Positions 53,715 to 62,636 are shown, numbered from the stretch's first letter. The stretch: DNA of 64,000 nucleotides from an uncultured Opitutia bacterium (GCA_903872505.1 CAIQKV010000044.1:1-64000); one strand, 5' to 3'. Made by a program: numbers and translations. The notes: generated from the letters alone by a model not told the origin.

Positions 53715-53759
53715 CTGGTTGAGCGTCGGTCCGCCAAGCGGATCGCCTCAGACTCTACG

Positions 53760-54872
53760 CTATAGCAGCACGAGGTCGTTGCGGTGGATGACCTCGAGGC
53801 GCTTGCGGTTGGGATACAGGGCGGCGACGGCGTCGCCCTTCTTGCCGGCGAGCGCGGGGATCTCGTCGCTGCCGAACGCGGCCCGGCCGCGGGCGAACAC
53901 GATGCCGTCGGGCCCGGCGAGGTTGACGATGTCGCCGGCGGCGAACTCCCCGCGGGCGCCGGTCACGCCGACGGCGAGGAGGCTGCGGCCCTGCTCGCGG
54001 AGGACGGGCACGGCGTGCTCGTTGAGGAGGATGGTGCCGGCCGGGCGCTGGAAGTAGGCGAGCCAGCGCTTGCGCGCCTCGAGCGGGAGGCCGCTGGGCA
54101 CGAAGAACGTGCCCTGGCCGCGGCCGCAGAGCAGCTTGGCGAGGATCTCGGGCTCGGCGCCGCTGGCGATGAACACGCCGCAGCCGGACTTGGTGGCGAG
54201 CTTGGCGGCGGCGATCTTGCTCACCATGCCGCCGGTCGCGGTCTCGCTGGTGGTGCCGTCGGCCATCGCCTCGATCTCGGGCGTGATCCGCTCGACGACC
54301 GGGACGATCTCCTTCGTGCCGCGCAGGTCGATCAGGCCCGGCGCGGTGGAGAGGATGATGAGGTGCTGCGCGCCGGTGAGGCTCGCGACCATCGCGGAGA
54401 GCATGTCGTTGTCGCCGAACTTGATCTCGGCGGCGCTGACGGTGTCGTTCTCGTTGATGACCGGGATGGTGCCGTAGCTGATGAGCTGGCGGAGCGTCTC
54501 CTGCACGCCGAGGTAGCGGGAGCGCAGGCGGAGGTCGTCGTGGGTGAGCAGCACCTGCGCGACGGTGAGGCCGTGCGGCGCGAAACCCGCCTGCCACGTC
54601 TGCATGAGCAGCGACTGGCCGATCGCGGCGCAGGCCTGCTTCTTCGAAATCTCCTTCGGTTTCTTCTCCAGCCCGAGCCGGCCCATGCCGAGGCCGACCG
54701 CGCCGGACGAGACGACGATGACCTCCGTGCCGCGGGCGCGCAGGGCGGCGATGCCGGCGCAGACGGCGGCGATGCGCGCGGTGTTGAGCTCGCCGATGCC
54801 CGACGTGAGGACGCCGGTGCCGAGCTTGACGACGACGCGGCGCGGCGCCGAGTTATGTCCGGAAATTTTCAC
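53760..54872 (-). CDS. proB: Glutamate 5-kinase with PUA domain
   Basis: 370 residues. Amino-acid kinase domain: VVKLGTGVLT, VSSGAVGLGMGRLG, QVLLTHDDLRLRSRYLG, INENDTVSAAEIKFGDNDMLSAMVASLTGA and GGMVSKIAAAKLATKSGCGVFIASG. The C-terminal PUA domain starts near residue 280 (AGTILLNEHAVPVLREQGRSLLAVGVTGARGEFAAGDIVNLAG). First step of proline synthesis; no proA next to it. A GTAGGGCG hairpin lies immediately upstream. Confidence 0.96.
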   Translation of the reverse strand: MKISGHNSAPRRVVVKLGTGVLTSGIGELNTARIAAVCAGIAALRARGTEVIVVSSGAVGLGMGRLGLEKKPKEISKKQACAAIGQSLLMQTWQAGFAPHGLTVAQVLLTHDDLRLRSRYLGVQETLRQLISYGTIPVINENDTVSAAEIKFGDNDMLSAMVASLTGAQHLIILSTAPGLIDLRGTKEIVPVVERITPEIEAMADGTTSETATGGMVSKIAAAKLATKSGCGVFIASGAEPEILAKLLCGRGQGTFFVPSGLPLEARKRWLAYFQRPAGTILLNEHAVPVLREQGRSLLAVGVTGARGEFAAGDIVNLAGPDGIVFARGRAAFGSDEIPALAGKKGDAVAALYPNRKRLEVIHRNDLVLL

Positions 54873-54876
54873 AAGG

Positions 54877-54987
54877 GTAGGGCGGGTCTTTGACCCGCCC
54901 TTTCCGATAGGACGGCGCCAGCGATCACGCAGGACGACACGGACAGCGACAGTTTTACAATCCAGGGCAGGTCAAAGACCCGCCCCA
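54877..54987. repeat. Head-to-head GTAGGGCG / GTGGGGCG hairpin pair (BIME-like)
   Basis: GTAGGGCGGGTC-ttt-GACCCGCCC at 54877-54900 and the reverse complement of a matching element at 54965-54987 (GGCAGGTC-aaa-GACCCGCCCCAC) point at each other across about 64 bases. Same head as the 19421-19503 pair but a different stem. It fills the proB-frr gap. Confidence 0.7.
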
Positions 54988-55014
54988 CCACGGAGCCTAT
55001 CGCCGGCGATGTCA

Positions 55015-55560
55015 TCACACCGTGAGCAGGTCCTTTTCCTTGTGCGCGAGGTGGTCGCCGATGTCCTTGATCGCCTTGTCGGTGGCGGTCTGGATGTCCT
55101 TCTCGAGGCGCTTCGCCTCGTCCTCGGGCGGCTTGGCCTTCTTGACGGCCTCGATGGCGTCGCGGCGGAGATTGCGGACGTGGACGCGGCCTTCCTCGGC
55201 GAGCTTGTGGCAGGTCTTGACGAACTCGAGCCGGCGCTCGCGGCTCATGTCCGGGAGCGGGACGCGGATGAGCTTGCCGTCCACGATGGGATTGAAGCCG
55301 AGGTTGGCGTCGATGATGGCCTTGCCGATCGCCTTGGCGAGGGAGGCGTCCCAGGGCTGGATCTGGATGAGGCGCGCGTCGGGCGTGCTGATGGCGGCGC
55401 AGGACTTAAGCGGCACCATCGAGCCGTAGGCCTCGACCATCACGCTCTCGACGAGCGCGGGGGTGGCCTTGCCGGTGTGGATCGCGCTGAACTCGTGCAG
55501 CGTGTAGTCGACGGCCTTCTTCATCTTGGCCTGCAGGTCGGTGAGGATGGGGTGGGACAT
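55015..55560 (-). CDS. frr: Ribosome recycling factor
   Basis: 181 residues, slightly shorter than the usual 185. Conserved segments: EFSAIHTGKATPALVESVMVEAYGS, LIQIQPWDASLAKAIGKAIIDANLGFNPIVDGKLIRVPLPDMSRERRLEFVKTCHKLAEEGRVHVRNLRRDA (the tip of the three-helix bundle). It splits post-termination ribosomes with EF-G. Downstream of pyrH, the usual bacterial pairing. Canonical NxRTGRA is seen as HTGKA. Confidence 0.95.
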   Translation of the reverse strand: MSHPILTDLQAKMKKAVDYTLHEFSAIHTGKATPALVESVMVEAYGSMVPLKSCAAISTPDARLIQIQPWDASLAKAIGKAIIDANLGFNPIVDGKLIRVPLPDMSRERRLEFVKTCHKLAEEGRVHVRNLRRDAIEAVKKAKPPEDEAKRLEKDIQTATDKAIKDIGDHLAHKEKDLLTV

Positions 55561-55650
55561 GGTGGGATCCGGGGTTGAGAGGGGACGAGGAAAGCCGGAA
55601 AGCGGGCGCGGCGCGAATGTTTTCTCCCGCGGTCGCCAGCCGCGGCGGGC

Positions 55651-56391
55651 TCAGTTCTTCACCAGCGTGCCGACCTTCTCGCCCATGACGGCCTTCTTGA
55701 TCGCGTGCTCGTCGGCGAGGTCGAACACGAGGATGGGCACGTTGTTGTCGAGGCAGAGCGAAAACGCGGTCGAGTCCATGACGTTGAGCCGCTGCTTCAG
55801 GGCGTCGATGAAGGTGAGCGTCTCGTACTTGACGGCGTCGGGGAATTTCTTCGGGTCCTTGTTGTAGATGCCGTCCACCTTGGTGGCCTTCATGATGATG
55901 TCGGCGTGCATCTCCGAGGCGCGGAGGGCCGCGGTGGTGTCGGTCGAGAAGTAGGGGTTGCCCGTGCCGGCGACAAAGATCACGACGCGCTGCTTCTCCA
56001 GGTGGCGCATGGCGCGGCGGAGGATGAACGGCTCGGCGATCTGGTTCATCGGGATGGCGCTCTGCACGCGGGTGGTGACGCCCATTTTCTCGAGGCAGTC
56101 CATCAGGGCGAGGCCGTTGATGACCGTGGCGAGCATGCCCATGTAGTCGCCGGTGGTGCGGTCGACGCCGCGCTTCTCGCCGTTGAGCCCGCGGAAGATG
56201 TTGCCGCCACCGATGACGACGCAGACCTCCACACCAAGGTCGTGGATCTCCTTGATCTGGAAACTGATCTTCTCGAGCGTCGCCGCGTCGATCGGGTCGC
56301 CGGACGCGCCCCCGCGCAGCACCTCCCCGCTGAGCTTCAAAATGATGCGCTTATACTTGGCCCGGGGATCAACAGGTCGGGAGGCGTGCAT
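55651..56391 (-). CDS. pyrH: UMP kinase
   Basis: 246 residues from the ATG at 56391 ([28 protein letters not shown]); the track reads upstream through two repeat elements. Amino-acid kinase fold of PyrH type: [88 protein letters not shown], and [22 protein letters not shown]. It phosphorylates UMP in pyrimidine synthesis, with frr following. Confidence 0.97.
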   Translation of the reverse strand: MHASRPVDPRAKYKRIILKLSGEVLRGGASGDPIDAATLEKISFQIKEIHDLGVEVCVVIGGGNIFRGLNGEKRGVDRTTGDYMGMLATVINGLALMDCLEKMGVTTRVQSAIPMNQIAEPFILRRAMRHLEKQRVVIFVAGTGNPYFSTDTTAALRASEMHADIIMKATKVDGIYNKDPKKFPDAVKYETLTFIDALKQRLNVMDSTAFSLCLDNNVPILVFDLADEHAIKKAVMGEKVGTLVKN

Positions 56392-56452
56392 GCCAATCAG
56401 GAAACGGGAAGGCAAAATCCACGTCAATTCCGGAGATGGCGGCTTTGAACTG

Positions 56453-56508
56453 GTAGCTACGAGCGTGAGCGAGTGGAGGCGCGACCACTCGCTCACGCTC
56501 GTGGCTAC
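56453..56508. repeat. 56-bp GTAGC...GCTAC palindrome, copy 2
   Basis: GTAGCTACGAGCGTGAGCGAG answered by CTCGCTCACGCTCGTGGCTAC; same length as the copy at 53619-53674. The two differ mainly at the loop and at one C/T position that is exchanged between the arms. It lies upstream of pyrH. Next to it (56527-56562) is a GGCTCGGGGCCTTGAGCTTG sequence of the common CTTGAGCTTGTCGAA repeat type. Confidence 0.82.
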
Positions 56509-56573
56509 ATTGATTGCACGAGCAAGGCCAGCGACAGGCTCGGGGCCTTGAGCTTGTCGAAACGGCGCGTGGC

Positions 56574-57050
56574 CTACGCGAGGTCCTTGCCGAAGCAAAT
56601 GCTGGTCTCCGGGGTGAGGCAGTATTCGTCGTAGAGCGGGATCGGCTGAAACCCGGTCGCCCGGTAGAGCGCGATCGCGGCGGACTGGCGGGTGCCGGTT
56701 TCGAGCACCAGCCGCTTCGCCCCCAGCGCCCGCGCCTCGGACTCGAGCGCGGCGATGAGCCGCCGGCCCAGTCCCTTCCCGCGCGCGGCGGGCGACAGGT
56801 ACATCCGCTTAAGTTCGCCGGTGTCGGGGGCGATCAGCCGCACTGCACCGCAGCCCACGGGTGTGCCGTTGAGCGAGACAACGAGGAACACGCCGCTCTG
56901 GCCGGACACCTGCGCGGGCTTCAGGCCGAAGTGATTCGCCCCCGGCTCCGGATACAGGGCGCGGAGCTCGACGTTCAGCGCAGCGATGAGTTCCTGGCTG
57001 GCGTCAGCGGCCAGTTCCGCGCGGGCGATCGTAATCGTATCTGGGCGCAC
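56574..57050 (-). CDS. GNAT-family N-acetyltransferase
   Basis: 158 residues. GNAT fold with motif [41 protein letters not shown] (R/Q-x-x-G-x-G/A acetyl-CoA loop is RGKGLG) and C-terminal [19 protein letters not shown]. Close to the MarR-coupled or amino-acid acetylating branch by look ([21 protein letters not shown]). Substrate unknown. Six bases downstream of the GH29-like gene, same strand, so probably co-transcribed with it. Confidence 0.88.
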   Translation of the reverse strand: MRPDTITIARAELAADASQELIAALNVELRALYPEPGANHFGLKPAQVSGQSGVFLVVSLNGTPVGCGAVRLIAPDTGELKRMYLSPAARGKGLGRRLIAALESEARALGAKRLVLETGTRQSAAIALYRATGFQPIPLYDEYCLTPETSICFGKDLA

Positions 57051-57056
57051 AGAAAG

Positions 57057-58040
57057 TCAGGCCACGGCCTTGATCGCCCGCCCCAGTGCCTCGACGTGCG
57101 GGCGGAACTCCTCGTCGATCTGGCCGTTGTAGGTGAGCGGCGCATCCCATGTCACCACGCCGCCCTTGCTGTTCATGAACTTCGTGTAGCCGATGGTGAG
57201 CTCGTCGGGGAAGCGCACCGGGCCCTTGCCCCACCATTCGCCCAGGATCGTGAGCACGTGGAGCTGCGCGCCGTTGAGGTAGCGCTCGTAGTTCGTGAGC
57301 CGCGAGTAATCCGGCGTGTTTCCCGGTGCCACGGTCATGTCGCGCTCGATCTCGCCCGGCGTGAAGTCCTCGTACTCGGTCATCGAGTAGAGCGGCGTGC
57401 GCAGGCCGTTGTTGAACGCCACGAGCGAGTCCGGGTTGCCGGCCTTCAGCGCCTCGGCAAAGCTGCGGTAGTTTGGCGCGTCGGGATGCGAGTAGGCCGG
57501 GGCGTTGTAGGGCCCGTCAATCCACCAGCCGTGCACCGATTTGCCCCAGCGCAGCGACCACTCGCGGGCGACCGCCTCCCAGTGCCGCTGGATCGTGCTG
57601 AGCCGCTCGTCCACGGGCTCCTCCAGCTTGGCCTTGGCGACGGCGTCCGTCGCGGGCGCGCCGCCCGGCAGGTAGACCATCAGCCGGATGCCGTACGGCT
57701 CGACGGCCTTCGCGAGGTCGGCGATCAGGTCGCGCCGCGAACACTTGCTCGGCTTGATGCCGGTGATCTCGTCGTAGGTGCGGTTGGGGGAAATGTAGAA
57801 ACCGGAGTTTTGCCCGAGCGTGATGATGAAGTAGGGCACGTGGGCGGCGGCCAGCTGGCGGGCCAGGCCGTCCACGTCAAAGGCGTCCACGCGGCGGTTC
57901 CAGTCGTCGACCGTCAGGTCGATCGGCTTCAGGTTGCTGGCCGTGTCGGCGAGGTAGTGGGCAAACAGGCCCCAGCGGCAGCGCATGAACCAGTCAGTGT
58001 TGGCGCGTTTCCAAGGCTTGGCGCCGGTGGGTTGGCTCAT
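57057..58040 (-). CDS. GH29-like TIM-barrel protein (alpha-L-fucosidase-related)
   Basis: 327 residues. WFMRCRWGLFAHYL near the start matches the GH29 FGMFIHWG-type loop; strands AHVPYFIITLGQNSGFYISPN and GIRLMVYLPGG follow. HGWWIDGPYN has the Asp at the position of the GH29 nucleophile. No signal peptide and no C-terminal beta-sandwich, so it is shorter than true fucosidases (about 450). Activity on fucosides is only suggested. Divergent from the aldolase-cupin operon across 170 bases, so it may feed that pathway. Confidence 0.7.
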   Translation of the reverse strand: MSQPTGAKPWKRANTDWFMRCRWGLFAHYLADTASNLKPIDLTVDDWNRRVDAFDVDGLARQLAAAHVPYFIITLGQNSGFYISPNRTYDEITGIKPSKCSRRDLIADLAKAVEPYGIRLMVYLPGGAPATDAVAKAKLEEPVDERLSTIQRHWEAVAREWSLRWGKSVHGWWIDGPYNAPAYSHPDAPNYRSFAEALKAGNPDSLVAFNNGLRTPLYSMTEYEDFTPGEIERDMTVAPGNTPDYSRLTNYERYLNGAQLHVLTILGEWWGKGPVRFPDELTIGYTKFMNSKGGVVTWDAPLTYNGQIDEEFRPHVEALGRAIKAVA

Positions 58041-58210
58041 GGCACCTGCTTACCGGCGGGCGAGGGGCGTTGTCCACGACCGAATGGCCCGGGCGTGGTG
58101 GGTCGATTCAAAAAACCCCGGCTGGCACGCAGACTGTCCTTGTCCGGCGGGGTGCATTCCGCAAAGGTGGAGGAGCTTCCTCTCCCGCTGCCGCCACCAT
58201 CCAGCCACGC
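58041..58210. promoter_or_regulatory. Divergent promoter region of the aldolase-cupin operon
   Basis: 170 bases between the GH29-like gene and the plus-strand operon, so promoters for both must be here or inside. I see no clear -35/-10 pair and no strong palindrome. GGAGGAGC about 40 bases before the aldolase start is too far to be its ribosome binding site. Confidence 0.3.
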
Positions 58211-59878
58211 ATGAAAGTCCCCGCCCTGCAGCGCCTCCGCGCGAAACTGAAGGCCTCGACCCCGGTCTACGGCCTGTGGATCACGCTGGAGTCGCCGAGT
58301 ATCTGCGAAATGGCGGTCGCGCTCGGGCTCGACTGGGTGACGATTGACGCCGAGCACGGCCACCTGGATTGGAAGGAAATCGTCGAGCACGTCCGCGCGG
58401 CGGTGCGCAGCGACACCGTGGTGTTCGTGCGGCTGGCGGAAAACTCCCCGGCGCTGATCAAGCGCGCGCTCGATATCGGCGCCGACGGCGTGATCATTCC
58501 CTGGGTCGAGACGGCCCTGCAGCTGGAGGCGGCGGTGGCCGCGGCGACCTATCCGCCGCGCGGCATCCGCGGCATCGGTGCCGAGCGCGCCACGTGCTGG
58601 GGCCAGTGCTTCATCGAGCACACCGGCGAGGCGGACCAGAACGTCATGGTTATCCCCATCATCGAGTCCGTGCGCGCGGTGAAGAACATCGGCGAGCTCG
58701 CGCGGGTGAAGGGCGTGGACCTGTATTTCTTCGGGCCGGCCGACCTGTCCTCCACCGCGGGCTTTCCCGGCCAGTGGGAGGGACCCGGCGTGGCCGACCT
58801 GATCCTCAAGACCAAGGAGACCCTGCGCGCCGCCGGGAAGCACTGCGGCGTCATCACGACGGACAACGCCAATCTCACCCTGCGCCGCGAGCAGGGGTTC
58901 GCCGCGCTCGGGATCGGCCTCGACGCCGGCCTGCTGCTGCGGAGCATGCACACCGCGCTCGCCTCGCAGGGTCGCGACCGCCAGATCCGCGCCAGCCTCA
59001 CTCTCGAGAACAATGCCGCGGCCCTCGCCGCGGAAAAGCCGGTCAAGTGCGCGCCCCCGGAGATGCGGCCGGACCGCCCCGAGGTCATGACCCCGCGCGG
59101 CAGCGGCCCGCAGCTCGACGTGGCGCCCGGCGTCACGTTCGACTGCCAGGTCGGCGCGCACAACTCGGCGCGCAACCTGACCACCGCCCTTGTCACCTTC
59201 GCGCCCGGCGCGGTGCTGCCGTACCACCGCCACACGTTTGGCGAGTCGATCACGCTGCTGCAGGGCCGCGCCCTCGTCGAGGTGGAGGGTCGGTACTACG
59301 AGGTCGGCCCGCTCGACAATGTGACCATCCCGCGCGGGATCGCCCACCGCGTTTCCAACCTCTCCCGCTCGGCTCCGGCGCTGTTCCACGTTGCGCTGGC
59401 TTCGGCCGAGCCGACCCGCGAACTCGTGACCACATTCTTCCCGAAGCGCACGATGCCCGAGGTCACCGCCACCCGGCCCGGCGCCGAGCGCGTGACCTAC
59501 GTGAAGAAGGTGGAGCGCTACTCGCCGGGGGCGAACGCGTCCTTTGTCGATTACTGCAATTCCGGGCTGGTGCCCGCGATGGAGATGAGCGGCGGCTACG
59601 GGCTGTTCCAGCCGGGCGGCCGCCTGCCGGCGCACCTGCACGACTTCGATGAGTCCATCTGCATCGTGGACGGCGCCGCCACCTGCGTGGTCGAGGGCCG
59701 GCGGCACCACCTGGACAACCTCGCCACGGCGCTGCAGCCGCGCGGCCGCGTGCACTATTTCGTCAACGAGTCCAACGCCCCCATGGCGATGATCTGGTTC
59801 TATGCCGGCCCGCTGCCCGAGCGCCTCGTGGTCGAAGAGAGCTGCGCCGTCGACCCCGGTGTGGCGTGGAGCGCCTGA
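58211..59878 (+). CDS. HpaI/HpcH-type aldolase fused to two cupin domains
   Basis: 555 residues from the ATG at 58211 (MKVPALQRLRAKLKAS); the track adds 47 residues from the leader. Residues 1-260 are a class II pyruvate aldolase like HpaI, with every catalytic residue in place: His49 (DAEHGHLD), Arg74 (FVRLAEN), metal ligands Glu152 (IIESVRA) and Asp178 (FGPADLS). Cupin 1 (about 310-395) has PYHRHTFGE and PRGIAH; cupin 2 (about 455-540) has PAHLHDFDE and PRGRVH, so both metal sites look intact. HpaI enzymes cleave 2-keto-4-hydroxy acids to pyruvate and an aldehyde. The cupins could isomerise or hydrolyse the acid. First gene of the operon. Confidence 0.88.
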   Translation: MKVPALQRLRAKLKASTPVYGLWITLESPSICEMAVALGLDWVTIDAEHGHLDWKEIVEHVRAAVRSDTVVFVRLAENSPALIKRALDIGADGVIIPWVETALQLEAAVAAATYPPRGIRGIGAERATCWGQCFIEHTGEADQNVMVIPIIESVRAVKNIGELARVKGVDLYFFGPADLSSTAGFPGQWEGPGVADLILKTKETLRAAGKHCGVITTDNANLTLRREQGFAALGIGLDAGLLLRSMHTALASQGRDRQIRASLTLENNAAALAAEKPVKCAPPEMRPDRPEVMTPRGSGPQLDVAPGVTFDCQVGAHNSARNLTTALVTFAPGAVLPYHRHTFGESITLLQGRALVEVEGRYYEVGPLDNVTIPRGIAHRVSNLSRSAPALFHVALASAEPTRELVTTFFPKRTMPEVTATRPGAERVTYVKKVERYSPGANASFVDYCNSGLVPAMEMSGGYGLFQPGGRLPAHLHDFDESICIVDGAATCVVEGRRHHLDNLATALQPRGRVHYFVNESNAPMAMIWFYAGPLPERLVVEESCAVDPGVAWSA

Positions 59879-59895
59879 ATTTTTCCCCCTCCACC

Positions 59896-60936
59896 ATGCC
59901 TGCGCCGTTCAACCTGAAACTCACCGGCGACTTCTTCGACGCCGCCGGCAAACCGAAGTACGCGGACATCGGGTTGTCCGCGCTGGCCGATGCGCCGCAC
60001 ATCCGGCAGGCGGCCTTTCCCTCGCACAGCCCGGAGATTGCGCCGGAGCAGCTGGCCGGGGCGAACGGCGTGATCGTGCTGACGCCCAAGGTGACGGCGC
60101 AGTCGGTCTCGCGGGCGAAGGACCTGCTCGCGGTCGGCCGGTTCGGCGTGGGCTACGACTCGGTGGACGTGCCGGCCTGCACGGCGGCGGACGTGGCGGT
60201 GTTCATCACGAGCGGCGCGGTGGACCGCCCGGTGGCGGAGGCGACCGTGGGCTGGATGATCGCGCTCACGCATCATTTTCGCACGAAGGACCGCCTGGTG
60301 CGCACGGGCGAGTGGGACGCCCGCTCGCGTTTCATGGGGAGCGAATTGCGCGACCGCACGCTCGGCGTCATCGGGCTCGGCGGCATCGCCCGCCACGTGA
60401 TCAAGCTGCTGGAAAACTGGGGCATGAATCCGCCGCTGGCCTACGATCCGTTCATCGACGATGCCGGCGCCGCCAAGGCCGGCGCGCGCCGCGTGAGCCT
60501 GGACACCCTGTTGAGCGAGTCGGATTTCGTGTCGATCCACTGCCCGCTGAACGACCAGACGCGCGGGCTGATCGGCGCGGCGCAGCTCGCGCTGATGCGA
60601 CCCGACGCCTACCTCATCAACACGGCGCGCGGCGGGCTGGTTGACGAGGACGCGCTGTACGCCGCGCTCAAGGAGGGCCGGCTCGCGGGCGCGGCGCTGG
60701 ACTGCTATGCGCAGGAACCGGTGACGAAGCCGTCGCGGTTCGCGGACTTGGACAACGTGCTGCTGGCCCCGCACTGCATCGCGTGGACGCACGAGCTGTT
60801 CCGCGACATCGGCCGCACCGCCTGCCAGGGGATGATCGACCTGTCCCTCGGCCAGAAGCCGCGCGGCGTGGTCAACCCCGAGGTTTTCGCCAAGCCCTCC
60901 TTCCAAGAAAAATGGAAACGGATCTGCCCGCGCTGA
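59896..60936 (+). CDS. D-isomer-specific 2-hydroxyacid dehydrogenase
   Basis: 346 residues from the ATG at 59896 (MPAPFNLKLTGDFFD). Rossmann loop GVIGLGGIARHVIKLL, catalytic Arg region INTARGGLVDEDAL, Glu in CYAQEP and His in LAPHCIAWTHELF. It interconverts a 2-keto acid and a D-2-hydroxy acid with NAD(P). SerA-like in look, but the operon suggests a sugar-acid or glycerate-type substrate. Eighteen bases after the aldolase-cupin gene, seven before the next. Confidence 0.9.
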   Translation: MPAPFNLKLTGDFFDAAGKPKYADIGLSALADAPHIRQAAFPSHSPEIAPEQLAGANGVIVLTPKVTAQSVSRAKDLLAVGRFGVGYDSVDVPACTAADVAVFITSGAVDRPVAEATVGWMIALTHHFRTKDRLVRTGEWDARSRFMGSELRDRTLGVIGLGGIARHVIKLLENWGMNPPLAYDPFIDDAGAAKAGARRVSLDTLLSESDFVSIHCPLNDQTRGLIGAAQLALMRPDAYLINTARGGLVDEDALYAALKEGRLAGAALDCYAQEPVTKPSRFADLDNVLLAPHCIAWTHELFRDIGRTACQGMIDLSLGQKPRGVVNPEVFAKPSFQEKWKRICPR

Positions 60937-60943
60937 ATTTGCC

Positions 60944-61786
60944 ATGAGCACCAAAACCACCAAGCAGCAGGGGACCGGCCGGCTCGCCGGCCGCGTGGCC
61001 TGGATCAGCGGCGCCACGTCCGGCATCGGCGAGGCGGCGGCGGAATTGTTCGCCCGCGAGGGCGCGAAGGTGGCGCTCGTGGGCCGCCGCGTCGAATTGG
61101 GCCGGAAGATCGCGGACCGCATCAACCGGAAGACGCCGGGCGCGGCGGTCGCCCTGGCCTGTGACGTCAGCCAGGAGGCCGACGTCGAGCGCTCGATCGC
61201 CGCGACCGCCAAAAAGTTCGGCCGGCTCGACATCCTCGTCAACAACGCCGGCCTGGTCGAGGTGCGCGACCTGCACGAGTACACCGCGGCGCAATGGGAC
61301 CGCGTGATGGACGTGAACGTGAAATCCATGTTCTTCGCCTTCAAGCACGCCTTCCCGCTGCTGCGCGCCGCGCGGCGCGGCTACGTCGTGAACGTCGGCT
61401 CGATCAGCAGCTTTGTCGGCCAGGCCCGCACCCCCGTCTACACCACCTCGAAGCACGCCATCCTCGGCCTCACGCGCTCGATCGCGCTCGACTACGCGGC
61501 GCACGGCATCCGCTGCAACTGCGTCTGCCCGGGCATCACCGACACGCCGATGCTCTGGGAGCACCTGAACGTCCGGCCCGACCCGCAGGCCGCCCTCGAC
61601 GAGCGCCTGCAGCGCGTGCCGATGGGCGTGCGGCTCACCCCGCTCGACGTCGCGAAATCGATCCTCTACTTCAGCTGCGAGGATTCGGCCGGCGTGACGG
61701 GCACGTCACTGACGATCGACTGCGGCTACCTCACGGCGGCGGAGTGGCAGTGCACCGGCCCAACCCTGTTCCAGGAAAACGCCTAG
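60944..61786 (+). CDS. Short-chain dehydrogenase/reductase
   Basis: 280 residues. Cofactor motif SGATSGIGEAAAELF, NNAG in LVNNAGLVEV, catalytic Ser in NVGSISSF and YTTSK (Tyr-x-x-x-Lys). Classical SDR; the Arg-Arg after the second strand (LVGRRVE) favours NADP. Likely oxidises a sugar or sugar acid of the operon's pathway. SDRs of this form include fucose- and gluconate-type dehydrogenases. Confidence 0.92.
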   Translation: MSTKTTKQQGTGRLAGRVAWISGATSGIGEAAAELFAREGAKVALVGRRVELGRKIADRINRKTPGAAVALACDVSQEADVERSIAATAKKFGRLDILVNNAGLVEVRDLHEYTAAQWDRVMDVNVKSMFFAFKHAFPLLRAARRGYVVNVGSISSFVGQARTPVYTTSKHAILGLTRSIALDYAAHGIRCNCVCPGITDTPMLWEHLNVRPDPQAALDERLQRVPMGVRLTPLDVAKSILYFSCEDSAGVTGTSLTIDCGYLTAAEWQCTGPTLFQENA

Positions 61787-61790
61787 ACCC

Positions 61791-62636
61791 ATGAAGGCCA
61801 AATTCGCCTGCGCCGACTTCACCTTTCCGCTGCTGAGCCACGCGCACGCGCTGGACCTCATCGCGAACCTCGGCTTCCGGGGCGTGGATATCGGCCTGTT
61901 CGAGCAGCGCTCGCACCTCTGGCCGTCGCGGGAGTTCAAGAATGTCCGCGCGAGCGCCCGGAAGCTGAAGCGCGCCCTGGCCGACCGCGGCCTCGTCGCC
62001 GCCGATATTTTCCTGCAGATGCGGCCGGATTTCACGCCCTATGCGATCAACCAGCCGGACGCCCGTCGCCGGCGGCAGGCGCGCGACTGGTTCCTGCGCA
62101 CGCTGGAGTATGCCGAGGCCGCGGGCAGCCGCCATGTGACGACGTTGCCGGGTGTCGTGTTCGAGCAGGAGGGCAGGGCGGCCTCGCTCGCGCGCTCGGT
62201 GGACGAGCTCGGCTGGCGCGTCGAGGAAAGCCGCGCCGCCGGCCTGGTCTTCGGCGTGGAGGCGCACGTCGGCTCGATCGTCCCGACGCCCGCCACCGCC
62301 GCCGACCTCGTGCGGCGCGTGCCGGGGCTGACGCTGACGCTCGACTATACGCATTTCACGCGGATGGGCGTGCCCGACCGGCGGATCGAGCCGCTGGTGC
62401 GCCACGCGAGCCACGTCCACATGCGCGGGGCGTGCCGCGGCCGCCTGCAGTGCAACCTGCGGCAGAACACCATCAACTACCCCCGGATGCTCGCGGCGAT
62501 GAAGCGGGCCGGCTACCACGGCTGGATCGGCGTCGAGTACATCTGGATCGACTGGGAACACTGCAACGAAAGCGACACCATCGCGGAGACGATCCAGCTC
62601 CGCGACCTCCTCCGCCGGGCCGCGGCGGCGCTCTGA
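61791..62636 (+). CDS. TIM-barrel sugar isomerase/epimerase (AP endonuclease 2 family)
   Basis: 281 residues. Features: FACADFTFPLLSHAHALDLIANLGFRGVDIGLF, a metal Glu in VFGVEAHVGSI, LTLDYTHFTRMG (Asp/His), HVHMRG and GWIGVEYIW (C-terminal Glu), all typical of the xylose-isomerase-like barrel. Acts on a keto or hydroxy sugar derivative, metal dependent. Four bases after the SDR gene, ten before the shell gene. Confidence 0.88.
   Translation: MKAKFACADFTFPLLSHAHALDLIANLGFRGVDIGLFEQRSHLWPSREFKNVRASARKLKRALADRGLVAADIFLQMRPDFTPYAINQPDARRRRQARDWFLRTLEYAEAAGSRHVTTLPGVVFEQEGRAASLARSVDELGWRVEESRAAGLVFGVEAHVGSIVPTPATAADLVRRVPGLTLTLDYTHFTRMGVPDRRIEPLVRHASHVHMRGACRGRLQCNLRQNTINYPRMLAAMKRAGYHGWIGVEYIWIDWEHCNESDTIAETIQLRDLLRRAAAAL

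Noticed and set aside
53525-53722. Small ORF in the repeat-filled gap before proB
   Set aside because: It is made entirely of palindromic repeats; no start context or coding signal.
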